Below, piece after piece: positions 36,060-45,149 of a stretch of 58,352 bases of DNA. The DNA is from Rhodopirellula europaea 6C (GTDB lineage: Bacteria > Planctomycetota > Planctomycetia > Pirellulales > Pirellulaceae). Numbering within the stretch: position 1 is the first letter of the stretch; every line of letters starts with the position of its first letter. Where the stretch lies: the NCBI RefSeq assembly GCF_000338295.1, contig NZ_ANMO01000212.1:1-58352 (forward strand), in the 5' to 3' direction. The position numbers and the translations under genes are program-made. The notes under the pieces are model-generated. The model made no database searches, was not told where the DNA came from, and saw nothing but the letters and a program-made list of their open reading frames with translations.

Positions 36060-37301
36060 TTAGAGTTCGAAGTCAACGACTTCTTTGACGTCGCGTGTTC
36101 CGAGTGCACCCCAGACTCCGTATGGACTTTGCGATCCTGGTGGTAGGCCAGGTGCATTGCGGCAAACGGTGCTTGCCTCAAGGTTGCCGGTATCGATGCT
36201 GTCCGTGATGAACTTCACGGCACCGTCGCCCATCAGCACGTGAGCACCACCAGCGTGACGACTGCCGGCAGTCGAAATCACACCGGAGTGGTTTCCATCG
36301 CCACCGTCATGCACACAGTTAGCGCCGTTAGGTGCCAGGATCGTGTGGAACGCGGTGTAGTACGGACGCGAGTCGGCCCAGCGAGCATGCTTGGCTTGCG
36401 ACAAACTTCCGCTGACGTTTGCACCTGGGGCATAGAATTGCGGACGCGTCGGATCGATATGCGCACCCTCTTTGCAACGTGCAGGAATCAAGATGGTTTC
36501 GTTGGGATTCAACATCGAGGTGATGTTTCGAACGAAGTCAGCGTTGATTTCTCGCTTGCCGCCCGAAGTGACAACTTCGCCTGCAGCGATCGTATTGGAC
36601 AGACCGTCCAGAACATCGCGGAACTGGATCTTGTTGCGGTTCCAGAAGAATCCACGTTGTGCCGCACGGGCACGAGTCACTGCCCAGTCTTCGTCACGGT
36701 TGTTTTGGTTACCGAAATAGCCGAAGTCGTTGACACCACCATTGTTTGCGCGGTCGACGGCATCGCCAACCGAACAAGCGTAATTGGAACGTGCAAGTTG
36801 ACCAGGACCTTGGGCGGCTCCAGCATCGCTCGGGCAACGGTATGCTGGGATTTGGGTAACCCAAGGAACATACGTCGTCTGCCATGGGCAAGGTCCCATC
36901 GCAGGCCAAGCTCCATTGACGTTGCCGGGCAATGTTTGGCCGGGTGTGACGATGGTGCTTGGGTTCGAGATTTGCTCCCACAACCCTTGCTGTTCGATGT
37001 AGGGAAGGACTGGAACCAACCAGCTCAGGAACAAACGGTTGCTTTGGTTGGTACCACTTGCCATTCCGATTTCTTGCTTCGTACCAGTTCCGTTGGTCGG
37101 AATTTGGTTGAAGGCGCTGTGGTAGTTGTGAATCGCAAGCCCAATCTGCTTGAAATTGTTGCTGCACGACATGCGGCGTGCTGCCTCACGTGCGGCCTGA
37201 ACAGCCGGCAACAAAAGACCGACAAGGACGCCGATGATGGCGATGACGACCAACAGTTCCACCAGGGTGAAACCTGATCGCGAACGATGAGTTCTCTGCA
37301 T
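36060..37301 (-). CDS. DUF1559 pseudopilin, paralog B
   Basis: The ATG at 37301 (TAGGAG upstream) gives [20 protein letters not shown]; 413 residues. Same layout as paralog A: prepilin cleavage site, hydrophobic helix, [20 protein letters not shown], and the tail motif [13 protein letters not shown]. Differences from A are concentrated in a few short stretches (after IPTNGTG, around NNRDEDWAV, and [15 protein letters not shown]). Its antisense strand has a 345-codon open frame (36240-37277), a composition effect seen in A too. Confidence 0.95.
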   Translation of the reverse strand: MQRTHRSRSGFTLVELLVVIAIIGVLVGLLLPAVQAAREAARRMSCSNNFKQIGLAIHNYHSAFNQIPTNGTGTKQEIGMASGTNQSNRLFLSWLVPVLPYIEQQGLWEQISNPSTIVTPGQTLPGNVNGAWPAMGPCPWQTTYVPWVTQIPAYRCPSDAGAAQGPGQLARSNYACSVGDAVDRANNGGVNDFGYFGNQNNRDEDWAVTRARAAQRGFFWNRNKIQFRDVLDGLSNTIAAGEVVTSGGKREINADFVRNITSMLNPNETILIPARCKEGAHIDPTRPQFYAPGANVSGSLSQAKHARWADSRPYYTAFHTILAPNGANCVHDGGDGNHSGVISTAGSRHAGGAHVLMGDGAVKFITDSIDTGNLEASTVCRNAPGLPPGSQSPYGVWGALGTRDVKEVVDFEL

Positions 37302-37496
37302 TGATGATGCTCCTAAAGAAAGCAAAGAGACGAATGGGGAAGATAAGACCCCGAAAATTGAAGGTGAAGATTAGCATAAGATCTCCAATTTGCAGAGGGA
37401 AAATTTCACAATTGTGCAGTGGAAGGGCGTACTGACTGCCGTTATGCCACGGAAGAGGGGTTCGCAACGAGCGTTTCTGTGCTCGTTGTGAACTGT

Positions 37497-39263
37497 TTAG
37501 CGCAGCCGGTTGAGGGCTTTTAAGGCTCGAGAGTCGGTTGGATCGACCGCTAATGCCCGCTGGTATTGCTCGATTGCCTGAGGTTGCATCCCGGACAATT
37601 CGAAGGCTTCCCCCAGCTGCAAGTGCACTCCGACCAACCGCGGATCAAGAATGAGAGCGTTTTGGAAGCATTGCGCAGCACGCCCAGGCTGCCGGCTCAT
37701 CATGTATGCCCGGCCGAGATTGACGTATCCTTCCGCCATCTCTGGGAACTCGGCAATTGCCTTTTTCAGCAATCGAATTCCTGTCGGAAGGTCGCCGGCC
37801 TTGCTGGCCGCGATGCCCATGTTCATGTAGGAACTGGCCTGGAGGGACTGCTCTTCGTAAACGGTGATGTTGCAAAGGATCGCCGACAATACCAGGACCA
37901 CGGCGGCTGCACCGATCGATCGCCACTGCTGTTCTCGAAGTCGCCGGTAAAGGTCGACCGCACCCGCCGCTGCGAATGGGACAAACAATACCGCCACCGG
38001 ATTGCGGTAACGTCCCAGGATGAAGAACAACACCACCGCGGCGATCATCGATAGCAACAACAGGTAGTGCAGCCACAACCTGCGCCAATCGCCTCGAGTC
38101 GCAATCAATCCCCAAATGCCCAATGGGCACAAAATGCCAAAGTGCCAGATTCGGCTCAGTTGCAACGGAAAGGAATAGTCTCGAAAGACGTACATGCTTT
38201 CAACATCGGGGACTTCATAGCGATTGAAGACCATGAATGTCTTCGCGACCATCAGCTGCAGCCAGCGACCGGGCGCCTGCCGAGTCTCCTCCCACGCCAG
38301 TGACATCCAAAACTGCGAAACTTCGCGAGAGGAAAGTTCGCGGCCAACCTCTTGTTCTGCCAGTCGTTGCGCATCGGCACGCTCGTGCATCGGCGTCTCG
38401 TGACCGGCTACCAAGGGCACGTAGATGCCGCTGGCTTGCAGGTTGTTGCCGATATAGAAGTTTGGCCCGGCTTGGAACGTCGTTGGCGACCACTCGCCTC
38501 CCAAGGACGCGTTTCTTGCTGCGATAGGCACAACGATCAAGGCGAGTCCGCATACGAAACAGCCGATAAGCGTCCATCGCTGCCGTTTGGTTTCATCGAT
38601 TCCAAACAGAATCCAAGCTGGAATCAGCGGTGTCCAAAGCAACGAGTTTTCTCGTGTCAGCACCAGCAAACCCAACGAAACGCCGGCCAAAATAGCGTAT
38701 CGACGACGCACCTCACTTTGAAGGTAGACGCATGCGGTGACCAAAACGCACAGCAAGAAAGTAGCCAAGGATGCTTTCTGGATGATGCCGTCGTAGTAGA
38801 TGGCCGGTGGGTAGACCGCCAGCATGAGTGCCGAAACTAGCCCGACGTTCTTAGAGAAGAGCTTGCGACCTGATAGGCCGATCAACGCGACTCCGGCAAC
38901 GCCCAGCAGCATTTGAACGACCCGGATCAGCGTGATGCTCGGGCCGAAAACGGTCATCAGAACCGCCAAGAAGTACGGGTACAACGGAGCCTGGTAAAAG
39001 GTTTCGGAGCCGTACCAGTCACCATCGCTGATGAGAATTGCCCAGTTGAAATACCCTCTGGCATCGCCCAGCAATTCAATCAGCGTCGGGACTTCAAGCG
39101 TCTGCAGCACATTGACGAGGCGCAGAAAAAAAGCGAGCCCGCAAATGCTCGCTAAAAGGATCGCGTACGAAACGCGATCCGTCAGTGCAGAGTTCGTGGA
39201 AGAACTCTCTGGATTCGAAGGCGTCTGGCCAACTGCGTTTGCTCGTTTTCGTCGGCTAACCAC
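37497..39263 (-). CDS. GT39-like glycosyltransferase with C-terminal TPR repeats
   Basis: 588 residues. About 10-12 transmembrane helices occupy residues 25-450, with the ArnT/PMT-type first loop after TM1 (LGDARGYFNWAILISDGDWY, where the acidic residue would be catalytic) and FYQAPLYPYFLAVLM. From about 470 the protein carries two to three TPR units (SYMNMGIAASKAGDLPTGIR, GYVNLGRAYMMSRQPGRAAQ, VHLQLGEAFELSGMQPQAIE). The family transfers sugars from polyprenyl-phosphate donors to lipids or proteins at the outer face. It is downstream of the small lipoprotein gene by 42 bases. Confidence 0.9.
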   Translation of the reverse strand: MVSRRKRANAVGQTPSNPESSSTNSALTDRVSYAILLASICGLAFFLRLVNVLQTLEVPTLIELLGDARGYFNWAILISDGDWYGSETFYQAPLYPYFLAVLMTVFGPSITLIRVVQMLLGVAGVALIGLSGRKLFSKNVGLVSALMLAVYPPAIYYDGIIQKASLATFLLCVLVTACVYLQSEVRRRYAILAGVSLGLLVLTRENSLLWTPLIPAWILFGIDETKRQRWTLIGCFVCGLALIVVPIAARNASLGGEWSPTTFQAGPNFYIGNNLQASGIYVPLVAGHETPMHERADAQRLAEQEVGRELSSREVSQFWMSLAWEETRQAPGRWLQLMVAKTFMVFNRYEVPDVESMYVFRDYSFPLQLSRIWHFGILCPLGIWGLIATRGDWRRLWLHYLLLLSMIAAVVLFFILGRYRNPVAVLFVPFAAAGAVDLYRRLREQQWRSIGAAAVVLVLSAILCNITVYEEQSLQASSYMNMGIAASKAGDLPTGIRLLKKAIAEFPEMAEGYVNLGRAYMMSRQPGRAAQCFQNALILDPRLVGVHLQLGEAFELSGMQPQAIEQYQRALAVDPTDSRALKALNRLR

Positions 39264-39305
39264 AATCTACGCCATGCCTTTCATGCTGCCATCAGAAACG
39301 GCGAA

Positions 39306-39485
39306 CTAGCTGTTCGTGGCGGAATCCATTGTTTCTTCCATTTGCTTTTCGTAATCTTCTTGTTCTTGTTGCACTTCGGCTGGTGAGCGAGTGTCTTCGA
39401 TCACTTCGTTGCCGCCGCCTCCGCAACCAACAGTGAAGACAGAAACGCTGAACGCAAACAGGGCGGAGAAAAACAATCGCGACAT
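39306..39485 (-). CDS. 59-residue lipoprotein
   Basis: Translating the minus strand from the ATG at 39485 gives a signal peptide (MSRLFFSALFAFSVSVFTVG) ending at a cysteine, FTVGCGGGGNEV, a convincing lipobox with GCGGGG after it. The mature part is short, acidic and helical (PAEVQQEQEDYEKQMEETMD). It was missed as an ORF because of its size, while a non-coding frame overlaps it. Small lipoproteins of this kind commonly accompany pseudopilin genes in planctomycetes. Same strand as, and just upstream of, the GT39 gene. Confidence 0.82.
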   Translation of the reverse strand: MSRLFFSALFAFSVSVFTVGCGGGGNEVIEDTRSPAEVQQEQEDYEKQMEETMDSATNS

Positions 39486-39644
39486 TACTATTGCTCGATG
39501 GAGTCAAGGAATGAGTCTAAAAAAACTTGTCCGAGAATTAATTCTTCTACGGATCCGTCCGTGACGCAAGTAGCCAGGGAGCAATTTGATCTCATTGATT
39601 TCTCTGGCGGACAAGAGCTGGCAGACAAGAGTCTGGCTTGATCG

Positions 39645-39678
39645 CAAAAAAAATGCGTTCGGCAAATCGCCGAACGCA
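39645..39678 (-). terminator. Rho-independent terminator
   Basis: TGCGTTCGGC and GCCGAACGCA are a perfect 10-base stem around a five-base loop (39654-39678), with an eight-base A-run on the left that becomes a U-run on the minus strand. It is 35 bases past the stop of the 39713-40828 gene. Confidence 0.9.
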
Positions 39679-39712
39679 ATGCGTCACTCATTCATGGACG
39701 TAATCAATCGAA

Positions 39713-40828
39713 TCACTTCTTCGCCATCCGCGAGATGTCGATTGTGTCACCATCCAAGGTGACCTTGGTGGCGAGCAACATCACGCGATCCTTCACTTGA
39801 ACGGCGGGACCGTTGATCGTCACTTGGCTGCCTTCAGTGATGTTGGCATCCAAGTCTTGTTTGCGTCCCAAATCGACGAGCATCTTTTTGCCGTTGTCGG
39901 TTTTGATTCTTGCAAGCTGTCGTTGCTGTCCTCGCACGTCAACGGTCTTCGTGCTTTCGATCGTGCCGGTGTATTCGCGACCGCTACGTTCGACCTGCGT
40001 CTGTTGCCCGTCGTGTTCAATCGATCGCGACAGCAGCACGCGGGTGTCTCCGGTCTTGAACGGTGAACCCTTGACCGTCAGCGTGTCGTTGAGCTGCGGC
40101 ATACGGTCGAGTTGATCAGCGGGACCCAAGTCGGCGATCATCGATTTGCCTTCACTTTGGTTCTGAAGTTCCACAACGATGTTGGTCGTTGCTGGTGTCT
40201 TCACCTTCTTGGCTCGAGTGATCTTACCGGTGAACGACTGACTCCTGGCGGATGAGTTTTGTTGATCGGCTTTTTGCTGAGCAGTCTTTTGCGAGTCGCT
40301 TTGTTCGTCGCTGTCGGAGAACGAGACGTATGTGGCGTCGTCGTAGGTTCCATCACCATCGGTGTCGGTGTAGGAAGCGAAGGCGTCGTACACACCATCG
40401 TTGTCATAGTCGTAGTAGTTCGATGTGTACTCGTAGTTGCCGTCGTTGTTGTAGTCGCCGTAGTCCGAGTAGCCATGGTCATAGTAGTCGTAGAACCAAG
40501 TATCACTTGACTCGGTGTCGGCGTAGTAACCGTGATCGTTGTTCGTCCAGTCGATGTCGTTATCGGAATCGCTGGACGTCAGGGCTTCGTCGCGGTCGTA
40601 CGTCTCGTTGTCCCAGCGGCCGATCGCTTCGTCGGTTGGGTTGTAATCGTTTCCGTCGAACCATTCGCTGACGTCATACCAGGCATCGTCCTCGTAGTAA
40701 GGCGATCCGGTTTCCCACTCCCATCCAAAACCTGCTTTCGCAGTGGATGCAGCGGCCAGTGGCGTGATCAGTCCAGCAGCAACAGCAAGTGCAAGACGTC
40801 GTTGGCGTGTAGGTAGTCGCTTAGTCAT
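39713..40828 (-). CDS. Secreted Asp/Tyr-rich EF-hand-like protein with duplicated C-terminal domain
   Basis: 371 residues with a signal peptide (LALAVAAGLITPLAAASTAK, cut near AFG). Residues 35-165 are rich in Asp, Tyr, Asn and Ser and contain calcium-loop sequences such as DYDNDGVYDAF and DTDGDGTYDDA. Residues 195-370 hold two copies of an about 80-residue domain: GKITRAKKVKTPATTN..SMIADLG..LLSRSI and GTIESTKTVDVRGQQR..KMLVDLG..LLATKV, each perhaps a small beta barrel of OB type. It should be extracellular or periplasmic and calcium-dependent. Not recognised as a named family. Confidence 0.85.
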   Translation of the reverse strand: MTKRLPTRQRRLALAVAAGLITPLAAASTAKAGFGWEWETGSPYYEDDAWYDVSEWFDGNDYNPTDEAIGRWDNETYDRDEALTSSDSDNDIDWTNNDHGYYADTESSDTWFYDYYDHGYSDYGDYNNDGNYEYTSNYYDYDNDGVYDAFASYTDTDGDGTYDDATYVSFSDSDEQSDSQKTAQQKADQQNSSARSQSFTGKITRAKKVKTPATTNIVVELQNQSEGKSMIADLGPADQLDRMPQLNDTLTVKGSPFKTGDTRVLLSRSIEHDGQQTQVERSGREYTGTIESTKTVDVRGQQRQLARIKTDNGKKMLVDLGRKQDLDANITEGSQVTINGPAVQVKDRVMLLATKVTLDGDTIDISRMAKK

Positions 40829-41046
40829 TTCGGTCTCCTGTGTAGGGGCACAAATTGACGCGTGCGTTTACGTTCACAGAGCGTCGTTCAGGAGAGAAAT
40901 GGCCGCAAAGTCGATGCCAAAAAGGACATCGACGCAGCGAGAGTTTGGCGTCTAAATCGCTTTGGCGGGAAACTCTCATGCGTCGCGGCGTGCCTTGGTC
41001 AATTGCCAAAAGGGCAATGATTTCCGCGGCGAAACGCTGTTGAAGA

Positions 41047-44000
41047 TCAACCCATTTCGGCCTTGATCAAATCGATCAAGTCTTGCGTTTGCAATTTCGC
41101 GGCGGCGTCAGTGCCATCCAAGATGCCGGCGACAAGTTCTCGCTTGTCGGCATGCAGTTGAAGGATTTGCTCCTCGATCGTTCGCTCAGCGACCAATCGA
41201 TAAACCGTCACGGCCCGTTCTTGTCCGATGCGGTGCGCTCGGTCAGTTGCTTGATCTTCGACGGCGGGGTTCCACCATGGATCCAAGTGCAACACATAGT
41301 CGGCCGCGGTCAGGTTCAAACCGGTTCCACCCGCTTTCAACGAGATCAAGAACAGATCGCCTTCGCCGTTTTGGAAAGCATCGACTCGGCGTTGCCGTTC
41401 GTGCGACGGAGTGGCTCCATCAAGGTACTGATACGAGATCCCACGTTCGTCCAATGCCGCTCGCACCACGCTGAGGTGTTTGACGAATTGGCTGAACACG
41501 AGAGCGCGGTGATCACCTTCGCGGAGTTCTTCCACCAGCGACAAGAACAATTGCAACTTGGAAGAGGTGCCCTTCCAGCTTGGTTCGACCAACGATGGGT
41601 GACACGCAAGTTGACGCAAGCGGGTCAGCCATGACAGCGTCTGAATGCGACGTCGGCCTTCGTGCGATGGTGCTCCGCCGCCCGCGGTCAATTCCGCCAG
41701 CGCGGCCAAGCGAGCGTCTTCGTAAAGTTTGCGTTCTGGTGCCGACAATTCCGCACGCAGCGTGATCTCGGTGCGAGGCGGCAATTCCTTCAGCACCTTG
41801 TCTTTTGTTCGCCGCAGCACAAACGGTCGAACCAACCGCGCCAACGATTCGCGACGATCCGCGTCACTGTGTCGTTCGATCGGCTCAGCGAATCGGCTTC
41901 GGAATCGTTGCCAAGACCCGAGCAAGCCTGGGCTCAGCGTTCGGAACAAACTCCACAACTCGCCGAGGTGATTCTCGAGCGGCGTACCGGAAAGTCCCAA
42001 ACGCCAATCCGCTTGGATTGTGCGAATGGCTTGCGATGTTTTGGTTTGTGAGTTCTTGATGAACTGAGCTTCGTCGAGCACCAACGTGTGCCAACTTCGC
42101 GAAGCAAATCGTTTCGCGTCGCGTTGCAGCAATTGATAGCTGACGATCAGCAAGTCGTTTGGCCCCGCGGTCTTGATGACTTCGTCTCGATCGCAATCGC
42201 GGTAGAGCTTGCCGGTCAACGCGGGAGTGAACTTCTCCGCTTCTCGAACCCAGTTCTCACCGACACTGGTTGGTGCCACGACCAAAGCGGGGCCAGTGGG
42301 ACCACGTTCGACCAAGATGCCGAGTGTTTGGACGGTTTTACCGAGCCCCATGTCATCGGCGAGGACGCCACCAACGCCCCAGCGACTCAAACGTGCCAGC
42401 CATCGGTACCCGTCCAATTGGTAATCACGCAGCGTCGCATCGAGGCCATCCGGACGATCCGGTGACCAATCCTGAAGCGAATCGAGTCGCTCGATCGCTT
42501 GGTGCCAAGCCGCTGTTGTTTCCAGCGTCACGTCGTCGCCCAGAACGTCGCGAGCCAACGGCACCGCTGCTCCGGCCAATCGCAGTTGTCCTTTTTCGCT
42601 GACCAGCGTGTCGCCCAACTGAGTCAACCGTTTGCGGAACGCCTCACTGATTTTCGCGAAACGGCGATCGCCGACACGAACGAGTTGACGGTCTTCGCGG
42701 ACCGCCATCAAAAGATCTTGTAGTGGCACGTCGACACCATCGACGGTCACGGTTCCCGTCATGCCGAACCAGTCCGGCGAGTCATCGATTTTGATTCGCA
42801 GCGATTTCGGTGTGATCTCACCACGCACGCGGAACGTTTCGCCTTCGGGCCAAACGATTCGAGGCGATTCATCACCGGCGTCGTGCAAACGACCGAGCAA
42901 ATCCAATGCGGCGTGATCGGTCAGTGCGACCCACTCCATGGTGCTCTCGTGAGACAGACGGCTCAGGCCAAAACGTTGCACGATCTTTTCGGCAGATTCC
43001 AATTCCGCTTTCAAATCGCGTTGCAATCGAATCGGACCGGTCTCGGCCAAACATGGCACCAACTCGGGAGCATCCCCGGGGATCAACGAATCTCGCAGAC
43101 GTGACTCGTAGACTCGCAGGGATACCTTCAATCCCGCACCCGGACGCGGACGCATTTGCAGCACTAGCTCACACGGAGCCGGAACGATCGGGCCGGCCAA
43201 TTGCGGTGGCAGTTCCACTCGAATCAACGAGTCGATCGACCCAGCGGCCAAAGCCAACCGCGAAGCCGTCGCGTGATCGAGCAATGTGTCGCGATAGTCG
43301 CCGCGAAGCAAGAACTGAATGATTCCAATCGCAGCGGGATCGGCCAGCGTGCACAGGACGATTCGGTCTTCGTCGGAATCGGCCAAGATGATCGCTGGTT
43401 CGACCGGGCTCAGGCCGCCAACAACGATCTCGCACTTTTGCACATTGATGTCAATTCCGTCGACCGACAGTCGCGGTTGAAATTGCACCTCGACCTTTTC
43501 TTCATCGGGAATTAAATCGTCGGGGATCAAACCATCGGCGGATGGAGCCTCGACGGAATCCAGTTCCGATTCCGGCATGGTCATCGTCGCGGTGACGTTG
43601 CCCAACAACTCATCGGCGGATTTGCCCGAACGTTTGCCTGATGATTTGCGAGTTGTCTTTGCCGCGGTCTTCTTCTTGGAAGCTTCGCCGTCGGTTTGGC
43701 TCTTGGATGCTTTGGGTTTCTTGGACTGTTCGACTTCAACTGGCTGCAACGTCAACAACAACTGACTGCAGAAGACTTCGACGGGAAGTGCGTTCTGATC
43801 GTCCCAGGCAACGTTCTCGTGGCCGGCCAGCATTCGCAAGGCTTCGAAGATGGCGTAGTTGTCATCGTGAACGCCGTGTGTCGGCACCGAAGTCAGCGAT
43901 GCGATTTTGCTGTCCAGCGGATCGGTCAACAAGTTTTGATCCAGCAGGTCGAAGCTGCGGACTTCGCGACCCTTCGTCCAACCCTTGCCGCCTTTGCGTT

Positions 44001-44577
44001 GCTTTTGTTCAAACGGCGTGATCGTCAGCGGTGCCGTCTGCGATGCCATGTTCACGCGAACTCGCCACTGCAAACGAGTGGGCTCGGCGTCTTCGGCTGG
44101 TGCCGGTCGCGAATTTTTGGCTCGTCGCAACAGTTCATCCACGAACTGCTTGCCCGCCGCGACGGCGTCGGCTTTCAGACCGCCCAGGAATTCGATCAGT
44201 TGCCCGTTGCCGTTTCGCCGAGCGATTTGTTCTTGCAACCACCAAGCGGCCGCCAACGTGTGCGGGCACGAGTTGTCTCGCAGGAACGCCACGCATCCGC
44301 ATTGGCATTCGCTGGAAAGTTCGCCGACTCCGCCGGGATCGTCCTCGTCGACTTGCGGGACGATTTCGAGAGCAACGTTTTGCTGCTTTTCTCGGTTGCC
44401 AACCACCTGGAAATCAAAGCGAACTCCGTTGTCGCCTTGCGTCAGAGTGGGAGTCTTCACCGTCAGCATTGCTGCGCGGGAATCGAAACCCTGGTCGTGC
44501 GAATCAACGAGACGCTCCACCGCCTCGCCCATCAGCAATCCAAGCGATCCGAGTTGGTCTTCCGCGATCCAGTCCAT
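41047..44577 (-). CDS. SNF2-family DNA helicase/translocase with SWIM zinc finger
   Basis: 1176 residues. The N-terminal SWIM motif CQCGCVAFLRDNSCPH (C-x-C...C-x-H) is at about residues 88-103. A basic Lys/Thr/Ser linker with an acidic flank follows at about 280-340. The helicase core from about 700: DDMGLGKTVQTLGIL (Walker A), VLDEAQFIKN (DEAQ box), LGLSGTPLENHLGELWSL, and QATDRAHRIGQERAVTVYR (motif VI). These ATPases move on double-stranded DNA to remodel proteins or assist repair or transcription. Typical bacterial SNF2 proteins with a SWIM finger are of this size. A 572-base gap separates it from the next gene. Confidence 0.95.
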   Translation of the reverse strand: MDWIAEDQLGSLGLLMGEAVERLVDSHDQGFDSRAAMLTVKTPTLTQGDNGVRFDFQVVGNREKQQNVALEIVPQVDEDDPGGVGELSSECQCGCVAFLRDNSCPHTLAAAWWLQEQIARRNGNGQLIEFLGGLKADAVAAGKQFVDELLRRAKNSRPAPAEDAEPTRLQWRVRVNMASQTAPLTITPFEQKQRKGGKGWTKGREVRSFDLLDQNLLTDPLDSKIASLTSVPTHGVHDDNYAIFEALRMLAGHENVAWDDQNALPVEVFCSQLLLTLQPVEVEQSKKPKASKSQTDGEASKKKTAAKTTRKSSGKRSGKSADELLGNVTATMTMPESELDSVEAPSADGLIPDDLIPDEEKVEVQFQPRLSVDGIDINVQKCEIVVGGLSPVEPAIILADSDEDRIVLCTLADPAAIGIIQFLLRGDYRDTLLDHATASRLALAAGSIDSLIRVELPPQLAGPIVPAPCELVLQMRPRPGAGLKVSLRVYESRLRDSLIPGDAPELVPCLAETGPIRLQRDLKAELESAEKIVQRFGLSRLSHESTMEWVALTDHAALDLLGRLHDAGDESPRIVWPEGETFRVRGEITPKSLRIKIDDSPDWFGMTGTVTVDGVDVPLQDLLMAVREDRQLVRVGDRRFAKISEAFRKRLTQLGDTLVSEKGQLRLAGAAVPLARDVLGDDVTLETTAAWHQAIERLDSLQDWSPDRPDGLDATLRDYQLDGYRWLARLSRWGVGGVLADDMGLGKTVQTLGILVERGPTGPALVVAPTSVGENWVREAEKFTPALTGKLYRDCDRDEVIKTAGPNDLLIVSYQLLQRDAKRFASRSWHTLVLDEAQFIKNSQTKTSQAIRTIQADWRLGLSGTPLENHLGELWSLFRTLSPGLLGSWQRFRSRFAEPIERHSDADRRESLARLVRPFVLRRTKDKVLKELPPRTEITLRAELSAPERKLYEDARLAALAELTAGGGAPSHEGRRRIQTLSWLTRLRQLACHPSLVEPSWKGTSSKLQLFLSLVEELREGDHRALVFSQFVKHLSVVRAALDERGISYQYLDGATPSHERQRRVDAFQNGEGDLFLISLKAGGTGLNLTAADYVLHLDPWWNPAVEDQATDRAHRIGQERAVTVYRLVAERTIEEQILQLHADKRELVAGILDGTDAAAKLQTQDLIDLIKAEMG

Positions 44578-45149
44578 GCGTGTTGCTTCTCAGAAGGTGC
44601 AATTCAAAAAACGAGCGAAACAGGTTACACGCGATGGCGCTTCAAAGCGATGGTGCAAAGCGACAACCTCCCACGTCGGAGCTCAATGGGCGATTCGTCC
44701 CCCAAAGGGTGCTCTTGTGCCTCGAACCAGCCATCTCGCGGCGACTGACCGAACCGACTACTATGATGGCGCTAAGGCGAAAGCCGGCGGAGTGGCACCA
44801 GTCGCGTGCCAAACCATCCCACCCGGCCCCTTTTCAGATCGACTCGGTTGTTTCCAGCCCGGTTGGACAAAGGTGGTTGTTCACACGTTGTGTGCGGGAG
44901 TTCCTTGGGAATGACACTCGGACAAGACACTTTGTTGCCAGGGATCGTTTCGGAGGGCATTTTCGGACAATCCTTCGAAAGTTGAGAATCGCTTGATTCA
45001 GGCGTTTCAGTCAACTCGAACGAACGTCGGGGAAACGGATGGCGGGCGACATGGGTGAGCCGCACCGTCTCGGTTGCCAGGATGGTCCTGAGTAACGTTT
45101 CGGACGTTTCCCGATAGTTTTTTGTTCGGTCTTTGAATCGCTGGTTGCC
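44578..45149. other. Divergent gap between the SNF2 and GH10-fold genes
   Basis: 572 bases expected to hold two divergent promoters. Open frames here on both strands have no coding character I can support; I saw no terminator, repeat or RNA. Confidence 0.45.

Noticed and set aside
36240-37277. 345-codon open frame antisense to DUF1559 gene B (and 33300-33923 antisense to gene A)
   Set aside because: It mirrors the strongly coding minus strand, lacks recognisable domains, and arises from codon composition; the pseudopilin frame is certain.
43696-44748. 350-codon plus-strand frame, and overlapping frames at 43985-44914 and 44031-44996
   Set aside because: They are antisense to the SNF2 helicase N-terminal region and have unprotein-like Arg/Ser/Gln-rich composition.
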